Notes under the pieces: generated by a model
Database searches by the model: none
What the model saw: the letters and a program-made list of their open reading frames with translations, nothing else
Told to the model about the DNA's origin: nothing
Made by a program: the position numbers and the translations under genes
Part shown: positions 42,178 through 51,726 of the stretch, piece by piece
Position numbering within the stretch: the first letter of the stretch is position 1
How the letters are laid out: each line of letters starts with the position of its first letter
NCBI RefSeq assembly: GCF_900091525.1
Contig: NZ_FMCU01000001.1
Span: 496,001-560,000 of the forward strand
Source of the DNA: Micromonospora matsumotoense
GTDB taxonomy: Bacteria > Actinomycetota > Actinomycetes > Mycobacteriales > Micromonosporaceae
Direction: 5' to 3'
Length of the DNA: 64,000 nucleotides

Positions 42178-42507
42178 TCAGAACAGCTCGGGCCGACGCT
42201 TGCGGCGCTCGTTGTAGTCGCGCATGCGCTGTGGGTAGCCCATCAGCCGGACGTCGTAGATCGGGATGCCCAGGGCGTGCGCGAAGCGGCGGGCACCGTC
42301 CGGGCCGTCGATGCGTCGCCGGGTCCACTCGCCGTCGTCGGCGATCATGATGACGGTGGTGTCGGTCATCGTGGTCCGGGGTTCGACGAACGCCTCGACA
42401 CCCCGGCGGGTCCGGACGAAGTTGGCCAGATGATCCAGGTCGGCCCGGTCGGCCGGCCGGTCACGGTTGGCCGCGGTCGGCGGTTTGCGTCGCCGGAACA
42501 GCGCCAC
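42178..42507 (-). CDS. Conserved-looking hypothetical protein (109 residues)
   Basis: 109 residues. A basic start (ALFRRRKPP) precedes an alpha/beta body with DHLANFVRTRRGVEAFVEP, a strand pair (TTVIMIADDGEWTRRRI) and a helix with DGARRFAHALGIPIYDV, ending in basic YPQRMRDYNERRKRRPELF. There is no catalytic signature. The GTG has GAGGAGA about 10 nt upstream. The position next to lpd is typical of actinobacterial genomes as far as I recall, but the function is unknown. Confidence 0.75.
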   Translation of the reverse strand: MALFRRRKPPTAANRDRPADRADLDHLANFVRTRRGVEAFVEPRTTMTDTTVIMIADDGEWTRRRIDGPDGARRFAHALGIPIYDVRLMGYPQRMRDYNERRKRRPELF

Positions 42508-42688
42508 CGGGCGTCTCCTCTCCCCCGTCCATCGTCGAGGACGGTGCCAAGAGTACGTGTCGGTGACGTGTCATTGGGCACCTCGGTACGCGCTGCGGAC
42601 GGGCAAGTGACAAGATGACCGAGGTGGGGTCTGCCCGTGCCGCCCCGCCGTAACCCCCCGATGCAGCGAAGCGACCAGGGAGTTGGAC

Positions 42689-44077
42689 GTGAGCGAGCCG
42701 AACGACGCAACCTTCGACATCGTCATTCTCGGAGGTGGCAGCGGCGGCTACGCGGCGGCGCTGCGTGCCGCCCAGCTTGACCTCTCCGTCGCGCTGATCG
42801 AGAAGGGCAAGCTCGGCGGGACCTGCCTGCACAACGGCTGCATCCCGACCAAGGCGCTGCTGCACGCGGCGGAGATCGCCGACCAGACCCGCGAGTCGGC
42901 GCAGTTCGGCGTCAAGGCCGAGCTGGTCGGCATCGACATGGCCGGGGTCAACTCGTACAAGGACGGGGTGGTCTCCCGGCTGTACAAGGGCCTCCAGGGG
43001 CTGGTCGGCGGCAGCAAGAACATCACCTTCGTGGCGGGCGCCGGCAAGCTGGTCGGCAAGAACGTCGTCGAGGTGGACGGCAAGCGCTACACCGGCCGCA
43101 ACCTGATCCTGGCCTCCGGCTCGTACGCGAAGAGCCTGCCCGGCCTGGAGGTCGACGGCGAGCGGATCATCACCAGCGACCACGCGCTGACCCTGGACCG
43201 CGTCCCGGCGTCGGTGATCGTGCTGGGTGGCGGCGTGATCGGCGTCGAGTTCGCCAGCGTGTGGAGGTCCTTCGGGGTGGACGTGACCATCGTCGAGGCG
43301 CTGCCCCGGCTGGTGGCCGCCGAGGACGAGGAGTCGTCGAAGGCGCTGGAGCGGGCGTTCCGCAAGCGGAAGATCAACTTCAAGGTCGGCAAGCCCTTCG
43401 AGAAGGTCGAGAAGACCGAGAAGGGCGTCAAGCTGACCATCTCCGGTGGCGAGACCGTCGAGGCCGAGCTGCTGCTGGTCGCCGTCGGGCGGGGTCCGAA
43501 CACCGCCGACCTCGGCTACGCCGAGCAGGGCGTCAAGCTCGACCGCGGTTACGTGCTGACCGACGAGCGGCTGCGCACCGGGGTGCCGAACGTCTACGCG
43601 GTCGGCGACATCGTGCCCGGCCTCCAGCTCGCCCACCGCGGCTTCGCCCAGGGCATCTTCGTCGCCGAGGAGATCGCCGGCCTGAACCCGGCCGTGATCG
43701 ACGAGGTCGGCATCCCGCGGGTCACCTACTCCGACCCCGAGCTGGCGTCGGTGGGCCTGACCGAGGCGAAGGCCAAGGAGCAGTACGGCGACAAGGTCAA
43801 GACCTACAACTACAACCTGGGCGGCAACGGCAAGAGCCAGATCCTCAAGACCGCCGGCTTCGTGAAGCTGGTGCGGGTCGAGGACGGCCCGGTGGTCGGC
43901 GTACACATGGTGGGTGCCCGGGTCGGTGAGCTGATCGGCGAGGCGCAGCTCATCTACAACTGGGAGGCCTACCCGGCGGAGGTGGCGCAGCTCGTGCACG
44001 CCCACCCGACCCAGAACGAGGCCCTGGGCGAGGCACACCTGGCCCTGGCCGGCAAGCCGCTGCACGCGCACGCCTGA
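42689..44077 (+). CDS. lpdA: Dihydrolipoyl dehydrogenase
   Basis: 462 residues. E3 flavoenzyme that reoxidises dihydrolipoyl groups of 2-oxoacid dehydrogenases and the glycine cleavage system. FAD-binding [15 protein letters not shown] lies at the N-terminus, the redox disulfide is C46 and C51 in [13 protein letters not shown], the NAD site is [13 protein letters not shown], and the C-terminal active-site histidine and glutamate are in [13 protein letters not shown]. The GTG at 42689 has GGGAG six bases upstream, better than the in-frame TTG at 42683. Followed 71 bp later by the E2 gene. Confidence 0.96.
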   Translation: MSEPNDATFDIVILGGGSGGYAAALRAAQLDLSVALIEKGKLGGTCLHNGCIPTKALLHAAEIADQTRESAQFGVKAELVGIDMAGVNSYKDGVVSRLYKGLQGLVGGSKNITFVAGAGKLVGKNVVEVDGKRYTGRNLILASGSYAKSLPGLEVDGERIITSDHALTLDRVPASVIVLGGGVIGVEFASVWRSFGVDVTIVEALPRLVAAEDEESSKALERAFRKRKINFKVGKPFEKVEKTEKGVKLTISGGETVEAELLLVAVGRGPNTADLGYAEQGVKLDRGYVLTDERLRTGVPNVYAVGDIVPGLQLAHRGFAQGIFVAEEIAGLNPAVIDEVGIPRVTYSDPELASVGLTEAKAKEQYGDKVKTYNYNLGGNGKSQILKTAGFVKLVRVEDGPVVGVHMVGARVGELIGEAQLIYNWEAYPAEVAQLVHAHPTQNEALGEAHLALAGKPLHAHA

Positions 44078-44148
44078 CCCACACTCATTCCGCGACGCCG
44101 GCGGCAAGCGGGCGAGGATCGCACCAGGCCACGAAGGAGTTTCATAAC

Positions 44149-45966
44149 ATGCCGGTATCGGTCACCATGCCTCGGCTCGGCGAGAGCGTCACCGAGGGCA
44201 CCGTCACCCGCTGGCTCAAGCAGGAGGGCGAGACCGTCGAGGTCGACGAGCCGCTGCTGGAGGTCTCCACCGACAAGGTCGACACCGAGATCCCGTCCCC
44301 CGCCGCGGGGGTGCTGAGCCGGATCGTGGTCGCCGAGGACGAGACCGCCGAGGTGGGCAGCGAGCTGGCCGTCATCTCCGGCGAGGGCGAGTCGGCCGGC
44401 TCGGCCGCCCCGCAGGAGGACGAGGCCGCCGAGCCGGAGCAGGCCGAGCCGGCCACCGAGCCGACGGCCGCCGCCGAGGGCACCGGCCCGGAGCCCGAGC
44501 AGGAGCAGGAGCAGCCGAAGGCGCAGGCCGCCCCGGCGTCCTCGGGTGCGGGCACCGCGGTGAAGATGCCGGCCCTGGGCGAGAGCGTCACCGAGGGCAC
44601 CGTCACCCGCTGGCTCAAGCAGGTCGGCGAGACCGTCGAGGTCGACGAGCCGCTGCTGGAGGTCTCCACCGACAAGGTCGACACCGAGATCCCGTCGCCG
44701 GTCGCCGGCACCGTCCTGGAGATCAAGGTCCCCGAGGACGAGACCGCCGCGGTGGGCGCGGACCTGGCGATCATCGGTACGGCGGACGCCGCCCCGGCCG
44801 AGTCGGCACCGGAGCCGGAGCCCGCCCCGAAGGCGGAGGCCAAGCCCGAGCCGAAGCCGGAGCCCGAGGTCGCCGAGCCGACCCCGGGTGCGGGATACAA
44901 CGAGCCGGCCGCCGAGGCCGAGTCGGCGGCCCAGCCGGCGAAGGCGGAGCAGGCCGCCCAGCCGGCCGCTCCCACCGCCCCGCCGGCCCGGTCGTCGGCC
45001 CCCGCCCAGGGCGGCGGCGAGGAGGCCGCCGGTTACGTGACCCCGCTGGTCCGCAAGCTGGCCGGCGAGCACGGCGTCGACCTGGCGTCGGTCAACGGCA
45101 CCGGGGTCGGTGGCCGGATCCGCAAGCAGGACGTGCTGGAGGCGGCGGAGAAGGCGAAGGCGGCCAAGGCCGCCCCGGCCCCCACCCCGCAGCAGGCCGC
45201 GGCGGCCCCGGCGAAGCCGGCGGCCAAGGCGCAGCCGAGCGCCAAGCGCGGCAGCACCGAGAAGCTGCCCCGGATCCGGGCGACCATCGCCAAGCGGATG
45301 CAGCAGTCACTGCACGAGATGGCGCAGCTGACCACGGTGATCGAGGTGGACGTCACCCGGATCGCCAAGCTGCGCACCCAGGCCAAGGAGCCGTTCCAGC
45401 AGCGGCACGGCGTGAAGCTGTCGTTCCTGCCGTTCTTCGCCCTGGCGGCCATCGAGGCGTTGCAGACGTACCCGATCGTCAACGCGAGCATGGACCTCGA
45501 CGCCGGCACGATCACCTACCCCGACGCCGAGCACCTGGGCATCGCGGTGGACACCGAGCGCGGCCTGATGGTGCCGGTCATCCACGGTGCGGGTGACCTC
45601 AACCTGGGCGGCATCGCCAAGCGGATCGCCGACCTGGCCGTGCGCACCCGGACCAACAAGATCAGCCCGGACGAGATCGCCGGGGCGACCTTCACGCTGA
45701 CCAACACCGGCAGCCGGGGCGCGCTCTTCGACACCCCGATCGTGCCGTCGCCGCAGTCGGCGATGCTCGGCACCGGTGCCGTGGTGAAGCGTCCGGTCGT
45801 GGTGAACGACCCGGACCTGGGTGAGGTCGTCGCGGTCCGTTCGATGGTCTACCTGGCCCTGTCCTACGACCACCGGCTGATCGACGGCGCCGACGCGGCC
45901 CGTTTCCTGGTCGCGGTCAAGGAGCGGCTGGAGGGCGGCAACTTCGAGGCCGAGTTGGGCCTGTAA
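44149..45966 (+). CDS. sucB: 2-oxoglutarate dehydrogenase-type E2, dihydrolipoamide succinyltransferase (two lipoyl domains)
   Basis: 605 residues. Two N-terminal lipoyl domains carry the lipoylated lysines K43 and K176, each in [13 protein letters not shown] long alanine/proline/glutamate linker leads to an E1/E3-binding domain ([20 protein letters not shown]) and the acyltransferase domain ending with the catalytic [15 protein letters not shown]. Actinobacterial SucB-type proteins serve both pyruvate and 2-oxoglutarate dehydrogenase complexes, so the acyl specificity is not certain. AAGGAG lies 9 nt before the ATG. The substrate for LipA/LipB (encoded at 51-55 kb). Confidence 0.95.
   Translation: MPVSVTMPRLGESVTEGTVTRWLKQEGETVEVDEPLLEVSTDKVDTEIPSPAAGVLSRIVVAEDETAEVGSELAVISGEGESAGSAAPQEDEAAEPEQAEPATEPTAAAEGTGPEPEQEQEQPKAQAAPASSGAGTAVKMPALGESVTEGTVTRWLKQVGETVEVDEPLLEVSTDKVDTEIPSPVAGTVLEIKVPEDETAAVGADLAIIGTADAAPAESAPEPEPAPKAEAKPEPKPEPEVAEPTPGAGYNEPAAEAESAAQPAKAEQAAQPAAPTAPPARSSAPAQGGGEEAAGYVTPLVRKLAGEHGVDLASVNGTGVGGRIRKQDVLEAAEKAKAAKAAPAPTPQQAAAAPAKPAAKAQPSAKRGSTEKLPRIRATIAKRMQQSLHEMAQLTTVIEVDVTRIAKLRTQAKEPFQQRHGVKLSFLPFFALAAIEALQTYPIVNASMDLDAGTITYPDAEHLGIAVDTERGLMVPVIHGAGDLNLGGIAKRIADLAVRTRTNKISPDEIAGATFTLTNTGSRGALFDTPIVPSPQSAMLGTGAVVKRPVVVNDPDLGEVVAVRSMVYLALSYDHRLIDGADAARFLVAVKERLEGGNFEAELGL
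44179..44297 (+). repeat. Near-identical 119-bp direct repeat, copy 1 (first lipoyl domain)
   Basis: Matches 44578-44696 at all but two adjacent bases (a GAG versus GTC codon). Such silent-site identity between two lipoyl domains points to recent gene conversion or duplication. Confidence 0.9.
44578..44696 (+). repeat. Near-identical 119-bp direct repeat, copy 2 (second lipoyl domain)
   Basis: Partner of 44179-44297. The sequences outside these blocks, including the rest of each lipoyl domain, have diverged normally. Confidence 0.9.
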
Positions 45967-45977
45967 CACCCGCGTTC

Positions 45978-46016
45978 GACGAAGGCGCCCCGGTCATCGA
46001 CCGGGGCGCCTTCGTC
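45978..46016 (+). terminator. Strong terminator after sucB
   Basis: A perfect 18-bp stem (GACGAAGGCGCCCCGGTC and its complement) with loop ATC, 11 bp after the stop. Confidence 0.9.
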
Positions 46017-46060
46017 GTCACCGCGCCCGCGTCGGGTTGATCGTGGTGGAGGTGGTGACC

Positions 46061-46234
46061 ATGGGTGGTTCCCGGCAGGCCCTGCGCCGGGTCGTGCACG
46101 CCGAGCGGATCGACCACGAGGCGCACGGGGCCGCCTGGCGGGCCCGCTGGCACGAGGAGGCCCCCGATCAGCGGCCGGACGGCGCGCCTGGTGCGACGCC
46201 GTCGGGGCCGGACAGCGCGCCGGGTACGTCCTAG
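46061..46234 (+). CDS. Small basic hypothetical protein
   Basis: 57 residues: GGSRQALRRVVHAERIDHEA then AAWRARWHEEAPDQRPDG and a disordered tail. GGAGG lies 8 nt before the ATG, the main reason to accept it. No motif. The stop (TAG) is part of a TAGAAT hexamer that may be the promoter of the hemerythrin gene. Confidence 0.4.
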   Translation: MGGSRQALRRVVHAERIDHEAHGAAWRARWHEEAPDQRPDGAPGATPSGPDSAPGTS

Positions 46235-46237
46235 AAT
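46209..46237 (+). promoter_or_regulatory. Promoter of the hemerythrin gene (CGGACA-17-TAGAAT)
   Basis: A -35-like CGGACA and a consensus-like TAGAAT -10 with 17 bp spacing, giving a leader of about 65-70 nt before the GTG at 46312. Of the promoters listed here this has the best -35/-10 pair. Confidence 0.5.
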
Positions 46238-46311
46238 CGGTACCAGCGTCGCGGTGTACCCGGCAAGGAGACCGCCGAGGGCATGGAGGCGCGGGACAGC
46301 ATGGGACACAT

Positions 46312-46839
46312 GTGCACCCCGATTCCACCCCGGCCGACCGCCTGACCGCGCTCGGCCACCAACTGGTAGAGATCCATCTCTGGCTGCTCGACGAGCTCGA
46401 CCAGATCCGGGCCGCCCTCGACGCCGACCCGTCGGCCGACGCCGAGCCACCCGCCGGCGGCCGGCTACGCAACCTGCGTACCCACTGTCTCAGCTTCTGC
46501 GCGGCGCTGACCCGGCACCACACCGGCGAGGACACCGGGGCGTTCCGGGTGCTCGCCGACGAGGTGCCCGAGCTGCGGCCGGTGCTCGACAAGCTCAGCC
46601 GGGACCACCGCATGGTCGACTGGATCGTGCGGCGGATCGAGGCGCTGGTCGCCGACCCACCGGTCGACGACCCGGCGGCCCTGGACCGGGTACGCGTCGA
46701 GCTGAACGGCCTCTCCGCCATCCTCGAATCGCACTTCCGCTACGAGGAGCGCACCCTGACCGCCGCGCTCGACACGCTCGGCGACCGGGCCGGCGGGACC
46801 GAGGAACTGCTCGGCGTGGCCCCGCCACCGGACTGGTGA
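46312..46839 (+). CDS. Hemerythrin HHE-domain protein
   Basis: 175 residues, four-helix bundle. Iron-ligand candidates are H16 and H22 in LGHQLVEIHLWLL, HH in TRHHTGEDTGAF (with E/D following), DH in LSRDHRMVDWI, and SHFRYEER near the end. This matches the H-HxxxE-H-HxxxE order of hemerythrin-like proteins. It may bind a di-iron centre and respond to oxygen, NO or oxidative stress. Start GTG with a strong-looking promoter upstream. Not in an obvious operon; an F420 oxidoreductase follows. Confidence 0.88.
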   Translation: MHPDSTPADRLTALGHQLVEIHLWLLDELDQIRAALDADPSADAEPPAGGRLRNLRTHCLSFCAALTRHHTGEDTGAFRVLADEVPELRPVLDKLSRDHRMVDWIVRRIEALVADPPVDDPAALDRVRVELNGLSAILESHFRYEERTLTAALDTLGDRAGGTEELLGVAPPPDW

Positions 46840-46952
46840 GCCCATGTTGATGGCGACCAGGTCGTGCAGTATCGGGCCCGGCGGAGACACGGGTGGACGG
46901 CACTACCGGGAGCGCGTGCGATTCTCCGGTTGGCAGAATCCGGGCGTACGGG

Positions 46953-47927
46953 ATGGCCGGGACGGCCCGCGACGGCGAAGCTGGCCCGGTGACCGTCTTC
47001 TCGCTCCAGGCCACCCCGACCGATGCGGCGAGCTGGCTCGACCTCGCCCGCCGGGCCGAGGCCGCCGGCTTCGACGCCCTGCTCGCCGCCGACCATCCGG
47101 GTGACGTGACGTCCCCGTTCGTCGCGCTCGCCGCCGCCGCCGCGGTGACCACCACGATCGGGCTCGGCTCGTACGTGTCGAACCTGGGTGTGCGGGAACC
47201 GATCCTGCTCGCCGCCGACGTGGCCACCCTCGACCTGGTCTCCGGCGGGCGGGCCCGGCTCGGCGTCGGGGCCGGCCACACCCCCGCCGAATGGGCCGCC
47301 GTCGGCCGGGTACGCCCCGACGTGGCCGGCCGGGTACGCCGCTGCGTGGCCGTCGCCGAGGCGGTCCGCGCCCTGCTCGACGGCTCCCCGGTGACGGTCG
47401 ACTCCCCCGACCTGGTCGCCCGGGAGGCCCGGCTGACCTCGCCCCGGCCGGTGCAGGAGCACATCCCGCTGACCATGGGCACCGCCAACTCGACGCTGCT
47501 GCGCTGGGCCGGCGCGCACGCCGACGTGGTCGGGTTGACCGGTTTCGGGCGTACCCTCGCCGACGGTCACCGGCACGAGGCGCGCTGGCGGACCGACCAG
47601 ATCGAGGCGCAGCTCGCGCACGTGGCGGCCGGCGCGGCCGGCCGGGACACACCGCCCGCCCTGGAGGCCCTGGTGCAGACGGTGGCGGTCACCGACGACG
47701 CCGAGGCCGCCGCCGCCGAGCAGGCCGGTCGGCTCGGTCTGTCCGTCGCCGAACTGCTGGCCACCCCGTTCGTGTTGATCGGCACGGTGGACGAGATCGT
47801 CGCGGCGGTCGCCGCCCACCGGCGTCGCTGGGGCGTCACCCGCTTCGTGGTACGCCGGGACGCCCTCGCACCGCTCCTCCCGGTCCTGGCCCGCCTGCCC
47901 GGCACCGCACCGGTACGGGACGAGTGA
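46953..47927 (+). CDS. LLM-class (luciferase-like) F420-dependent oxidoreductase
   Basis: 324 residues, TIM-barrel luciferase-like fold. Typical segments: LDLARRAEAAGFDALLAADH, TTTIGLGSYVSNLGVREPILLAADVATLDLVSGG (in two pieces), and ARLGVGAGHTPAEW. This is the pattern of TIGR03621-type LLM enzymes of actinobacteria, which use F420 (or sometimes FMN). Substrate unknown. The start is uncertain: ATG at 46953 or GTG at 46989, just before the first strand (TVFSLQATP). The stop overlaps a tiny ORF. Confidence 0.85.
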   Translation: MAGTARDGEAGPVTVFSLQATPTDAASWLDLARRAEAAGFDALLAADHPGDVTSPFVALAAAAAVTTTIGLGSYVSNLGVREPILLAADVATLDLVSGGRARLGVGAGHTPAEWAAVGRVRPDVAGRVRRCVAVAEAVRALLDGSPVTVDSPDLVAREARLTSPRPVQEHIPLTMGTANSTLLRWAGAHADVVGLTGFGRTLADGHRHEARWRTDQIEAQLAHVAAGAAGRDTPPALEALVQTVAVTDDAEAAAAEQAGRLGLSVAELLATPFVLIGTVDEIVAAVAAHRRRWGVTRFVVRRDALAPLLPVLARLPGTAPVRDE

Positions 47928-48040
47928 GTCCCCGGCCGGGCGGTCAGCTCGGCCCACTGCCGGCGGAGGCGTTCACCGAGGTGGAGCGGCTTCTCGCCGA
48001 CCTGCGCCCGGTCCCCGCCGGCGACGCCGGGCACCGGTAG
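47924..48040 (+). CDS. Tiny ORF overlapping the F420 oxidoreductase (doubtful)
   Basis: 38 codons starting with a GTGA overlap and ending TAG. The product (LPAEAFTEVERLLADLRPVP) could be one helix. The coupled start is the only support. Listed at low confidence. Confidence 0.2.
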   Translation: MSPRPGGQLGPLPAEAFTEVERLLADLRPVPAGDAGHR

Positions 48041-48134
48041 TCCCGCGCCGCGGGCCAGCCCGGTCGTGCTCCGTTCGCCGGGCCGGCCGGCGGTCGGCGC
48101 ATCCGATCGGGCCCGCGTACCCGAAGATGGGGGT

Positions 48135-49034
48135 ATGCGGATCCTCATGGCCGGCGTGTCCGGCTTCCTCGGCACCCGGCTGGTCGATCGGCTCACCGGC
48201 GACGGGCACCAGGTCACCCGGCTGGTCCGGCGGTCGCCGCGGAACCCCGACGAACAGCGGTGGGACCCGGCCGCCGGGCAGCTCGACCCGGCCGTGGTGG
48301 CCGGGGCCGAGGCGGTGGTCAACCTGGCCGGGGCCGGGGTCGGCGACAAGCGGTGGACCGACGACTACCGCCGGGTGATCCGGTCCAGCCGGGTGGACAG
48401 CACCACCACACTGGCCGTCACCATCGCCGGGTTGCCGGCGGCCGACCGGCCCCGGGTGCTGCTGAACTCCTCGGCGGTCGGCTGGTATGGCAACACCGGC
48501 GACCGGGTCGTCGAGGAGGACGCCCCGGCGGGTGAGGGGTTCCTCGCCGACGTGTGCCGGGTCTGGGAGGCGGCGACCCGGCCGGCCGAGGATGCCGGGG
48601 TACGGGTGGTGCGGCTGCGGACCGGTCTGCCGTTGCACCGTGACGGCGGGTTGCTCAAACCACAGCTGCTGCCGTTCAAGCTGGGCATCGCCGGCAAACT
48701 GGGCAGCGGACGGCAGTGGCTGCCGTGGATCTCGCTACGGGACTGGCTGGACGCCACGGTGTTCCTGCTGACCGCCGAGGAGATCGCCGGGCCGGTCAAC
48801 GTCGTCGGCCCGCACCCGGTCACCAATGCCGAGTTCACCCGGGAGCTGGCCCGCCAACTGCACCGCCCGGCGATCGTCCCGATTCCCGCGCTCGCCCTGA
48901 AGGTCGCCCTGGGCGGCTTCGCCCAGGAGGCGCTGACCAGCACCCGGGTCCTGCCCGGTGTCCTCACCCGGGCTGACTTCCCCTGGACCCACCCCGCTCT
49001 CCCCGCTGCCCTGCACGCCGCCCTGACCGAGTGA
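48135..49034 (+). CDS. TIGR01777-family NAD(P)-dependent epimerase/cell division inhibitor-like protein (SulA/YfcH-like)
   Basis: 299 residues. Rossmann-fold extended SDR: MRILMAGVSGFLGTRLVDRL (glycine motif), VVNLAGAGVGDKRW, and the family-specific SSAVGWYGNTGDRVVEED, with a C-terminal DUF1731 region containing VPIPALALKVALGGFA and the end TDFPWTHP-like (RADFPWTHPAL). Function unproven; the old SulA label is misleading. The ATG is at the domain edge. Confidence 0.9.
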   Translation: MRILMAGVSGFLGTRLVDRLTGDGHQVTRLVRRSPRNPDEQRWDPAAGQLDPAVVAGAEAVVNLAGAGVGDKRWTDDYRRVIRSSRVDSTTTLAVTIAGLPAADRPRVLLNSSAVGWYGNTGDRVVEEDAPAGEGFLADVCRVWEAATRPAEDAGVRVVRLRTGLPLHRDGGLLKPQLLPFKLGIAGKLGSGRQWLPWISLRDWLDATVFLLTAEEIAGPVNVVGPHPVTNAEFTRELARQLHRPAIVPIPALALKVALGGFAQEALTSTRVLPGVLTRADFPWTHPALPAALHAALTE

Positions 49035-49173
49035 GGGCGATCAGCGGCCGGCCTGCCGGGTAGCCACCTGGTCGCCGCCCACGCATCCAGCACCGACGAT
49101 ACGACGGTCCGCCGGTCCGATTCCCGCCCGGCGTCGAGTTGCGGGTCCACCCGGTCGGTCCAGTTCCGGTTGG

Positions 49174-49179
49174 TAACGT
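49174..49179 (+). promoter_or_regulatory. -10 hexamer TAACGT for leaderless membrane-protein mRNA
   Basis: TAACGT lies 7 nt before the GTG at 49187. Confidence 0.45.
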
Positions 49180-49186
49180 CCGCTCC

Positions 49187-51010
49187 GTGCCGTCTTCCCC
49201 CACCCTGGCCGCCGACCAGCCGCCCACCGCCGCGCCGGACACCGGCCGGGGGCGGCGGGCCGACCTGATCGTGGTGATCGTCGCGGTGGTGCTGGCGGTC
49301 TGGGTGACCAGCGGCCTGTGGCGCGACCCGAACCAGCGGGCCATCACCGTGAACTCCAGCGACCAGGCGCTCTTCGAGTGGCTGCTCGCCTTCGGCGGGC
49401 ACGCGGTCACCCATGGGGAGAATCCGCTCTTCACCCACCTGCTCAACGTGCCGGACGGGGTGAACCTCGCCGTCAACACCTCGATCACCGTGTACGCGGT
49501 GGTCTTCGCGCCGCTGACGTACCTGATCGGGCCACCGGCGACGTTCCTGGTGATCCTCACCCTCAACCTGGCCGCCACCGCGCTGGCCTGGTATTGGCTG
49601 CTCTCCCGGCGTCTGGTCGGCAGCCGGCTCGCGGCGGGGATCGGGGCGCTGTTCATCGCCTTCTCCCCCGGCATGGTCTCGCACGCCAACGCCCACCTGA
49701 ACTGGACCGCTGGCTGGCTGGTGCCGCTGCTGGTGGCGGCGGTGTTCGCGCTGCGCCGACCCGGGCGCTGGTGGCGGGGCGGGCTGGTGCTCGGCGTGCT
49801 GGTCGCGGTGGCCTTCTCGATCGCCGCCGAGGGGCTGTTCTTCACCGCCCTGGCGGTCGCCGTCTTCCTCGGCGTCTGGGCGGTGCACCCGGCCCGCCGG
49901 GCCCAGGCCCGCGCCGCACTGCCGGACTTCCTGCGCGGGCTGGCGGTGACCGCGCTGGTCGCCGGGGTGCTGCTGGCGTATCCGCTGTGGCTGCACTTCG
50001 CCGGGCCGCAGCGGTTCCACGGCACCGGCTTCGACCCGGTCATCCACGCCGAGGACATCGCCGCGTTCGGCGCGTACCCGAGCCGGTCGCTGGCCGGGGC
50101 CGCCGGGCTGGACACCTCGCTGGCGCCCAACCCGACCGAGGAGAACAGCTTCTTCGGGCTGCCGCTGCTGCTGCTCACCGTGGCCTGCTTCGGGCTGCTG
50201 TGGCGACGGGCCAGCCCCGGCCGGCGGGCCACGCTGACCGCGCTCGGGGTGACCGCCGTGGTCTTCGCGGTGCTCTCCTGGGGGCCGCTGGCGAAGTGGA
50301 ACGGGCGGCGCACCGGCCAACTGCTGCCCTTCGGGGTGCTGGACAACCTGCCGGTGGTCAACGCCGCCCTGCCGTCCCGGCTGGCCCTGGTGGTCGCCCC
50401 GGTGATCGGGGTGCTGCTGGCATACACGGTCGACCGGTTGCGGGCGACGCCGCCGGGCCGGACGGCAGCCTGGGCGTGGGGGGTGGGTTTCGCCGCGGCG
50501 TTGCTGCCGCTGCTGCCCACCCCGCTGTTGACCAGCGTCCGCCCGACGGTGCCGGCGTTCGTCACCGCCGGCACCTGGCGGCAGTACGTCTCACCGGGCG
50601 GCGTGCTCACCCCGATCCCACTGACCCTGGACGTCACGCCCGACGGCCAGCGCTGGCAGGCGTACGCCCTGGCCCATCGGCAGGGTGCGTTCCGGCTGCC
50701 CGCCGGGTTCTTCCTCGGACCCGGCGGTCCCGACGGGCGGGGTCGGATCGGACCGCCGCCGCGCACCTTCGACACCCTGATGGACCAGGCCGGTCGCACC
50801 GGGTTGGTGCCGATCGTCACCGAGGGCAGCATCCGCCTCTCCCGGGCCGACCTGCGCTACTGGGGGGTCGAGGCGGTCGTCCTCCCCGACGAGGTACACG
50901 GGGCCAAGTACGACCTCGACGAGGACGCCCTGCGCCGCACCGCCACCGCGCTGCTCGGCGAGCCCCGCCGGGTGGACGACGTCTGGCTCTGGACCGTCCC
51001 CGCCTCCTGA
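49187..51010 (+). CDS. Multi-spanning membrane protein, glycosyltransferase-like (GT-C type)
   Basis: 607 residues with about ten to eleven helices and a soluble C-terminal domain of about 150 residues. The first periplasmic loop after helix 1 (WRDPNQRAITVNSSDQALFEWLLAFGG) is long and acidic, as in GT-C lipid-linked sugar transferases. NPTEENSFFG is another conserved-looking loop. No donor motif can be assigned. It may act in cell-wall glycan assembly. Start GTG supported by a leaderless -10. lipB follows 73 bp downstream with its own promoter. Confidence 0.75.
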   Translation: MPSSPTLAADQPPTAAPDTGRGRRADLIVVIVAVVLAVWVTSGLWRDPNQRAITVNSSDQALFEWLLAFGGHAVTHGENPLFTHLLNVPDGVNLAVNTSITVYAVVFAPLTYLIGPPATFLVILTLNLAATALAWYWLLSRRLVGSRLAAGIGALFIAFSPGMVSHANAHLNWTAGWLVPLLVAAVFALRRPGRWWRGGLVLGVLVAVAFSIAAEGLFFTALAVAVFLGVWAVHPARRAQARAALPDFLRGLAVTALVAGVLLAYPLWLHFAGPQRFHGTGFDPVIHAEDIAAFGAYPSRSLAGAAGLDTSLAPNPTEENSFFGLPLLLLTVACFGLLWRRASPGRRATLTALGVTAVVFAVLSWGPLAKWNGRRTGQLLPFGVLDNLPVVNAALPSRLALVVAPVIGVLLAYTVDRLRATPPGRTAAWAWGVGFAAALLPLLPTPLLTSVRPTVPAFVTAGTWRQYVSPGGVLTPIPLTLDVTPDGQRWQAYALAHRQGAFRLPAGFFLGPGGPDGRGRIGPPPRTFDTLMDQAGRTGLVPIVTEGSIRLSRADLRYWGVEAVVLPDEVHGAKYDLDEDALRRTATALLGEPRRVDDVWLWTVPAS

Positions 51011-51071
51011 CCGTCCCCGCCTCCTGGCCGACGCGACGAGGCTCACGGGTCGGGTCAGGTGCGGGCGGGGC

Positions 51072-51077
51072 TAGGGT
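51072..51077 (+). promoter_or_regulatory. -10 hexamer TAGGGT for leaderless lipB mRNA
   Basis: TAGGGT lies 6 nt before the GTG at 51084; no ribosome binding site. Confidence 0.5.
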
Positions 51078-51083
51078 GGTGGG

Positions 51084-51722
51084 GTGAGCGTGACGACTTC
51101 CGGGGTGACCACCGTCCGGGCCGGTGTGGTCGACTATCCGGCCGCATGGGACGAGCAGCGACGGCTGCACGCGGAGGTGGTGGCCGGTGAGCGTGGCGAC
51201 ACCGTGCTGCTGCTGGAGCACCCGAGCGTCTACACCGCCGGCAAGCGCACCGAGCCGTGGGACCGGCCGATGGACGGGACCCCCGTGGTCGACGTCGACC
51301 GGGGCGGCAAGATCACCTGGCACGGGCCGGGGCAGCTCGTCGGCTACCCGATCGTCCGACTGCCCGACCCGGTGGACGTGGTCGCCTACGTCCGCCGCAC
51401 CGAGCAACTGCTGATCGACGTCTGCGCCGAGTTCGGGCTGACCGCCGGCCGGGTCGAGGGGCGCAGCGGGGTCTGGGTGCCCGATGACGACCGGGGGCCG
51501 GCCCGCAAGGTGGCCGCCATCGGCATCCGGGTCGCCCGCGGGGTCACCCAGCACGGCTTCTCGATCAACTGCGACTGCGACCTGTCGTACTATGACCGGA
51601 TCGTGCCCTGCGGCATCGCCGACGCCGGCACCACGTCGCTCACCGCCGAACTGGGCCGCCCGGTCCCGGTGGCCGACGTCCTCCCGGTGGTGGAGCGGCA
51701 CCTGCCCACCCTGCTCGGCTGA
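51084..51722 (+). CDS. lipB: Octanoyl-ACP:protein N-octanoyltransferase (lipoyl(octanoyl) transferase)
   Basis: 212 residues. Transfers octanoate from acyl carrier protein to lipoyl domains, for example of the SucB-type E2 at 44 kb. The catalytic lysine is K142 in [13 protein letters not shown] and the catalytic cysteine C176 in [27 protein letters not shown] is the substrate-binding signature. lipA is not adjacent but lies 2.7 kb downstream on the same strand. A VOC gene starts 4 bp after the stop and is probably cotranscribed. Confidence 0.96.
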   Translation: MSVTTSGVTTVRAGVVDYPAAWDEQRRLHAEVVAGERGDTVLLLEHPSVYTAGKRTEPWDRPMDGTPVVDVDRGGKITWHGPGQLVGYPIVRLPDPVDVVAYVRRTEQLLIDVCAEFGLTAGRVEGRSGVWVPDDDRGPARKVAAIGIRVARGVTQHGFSINCDCDLSYYDRIVPCGIADAGTTSLTAELGRPVPVADVLPVVERHLPTLLG

Positions 51723-51726
51723 GCCG

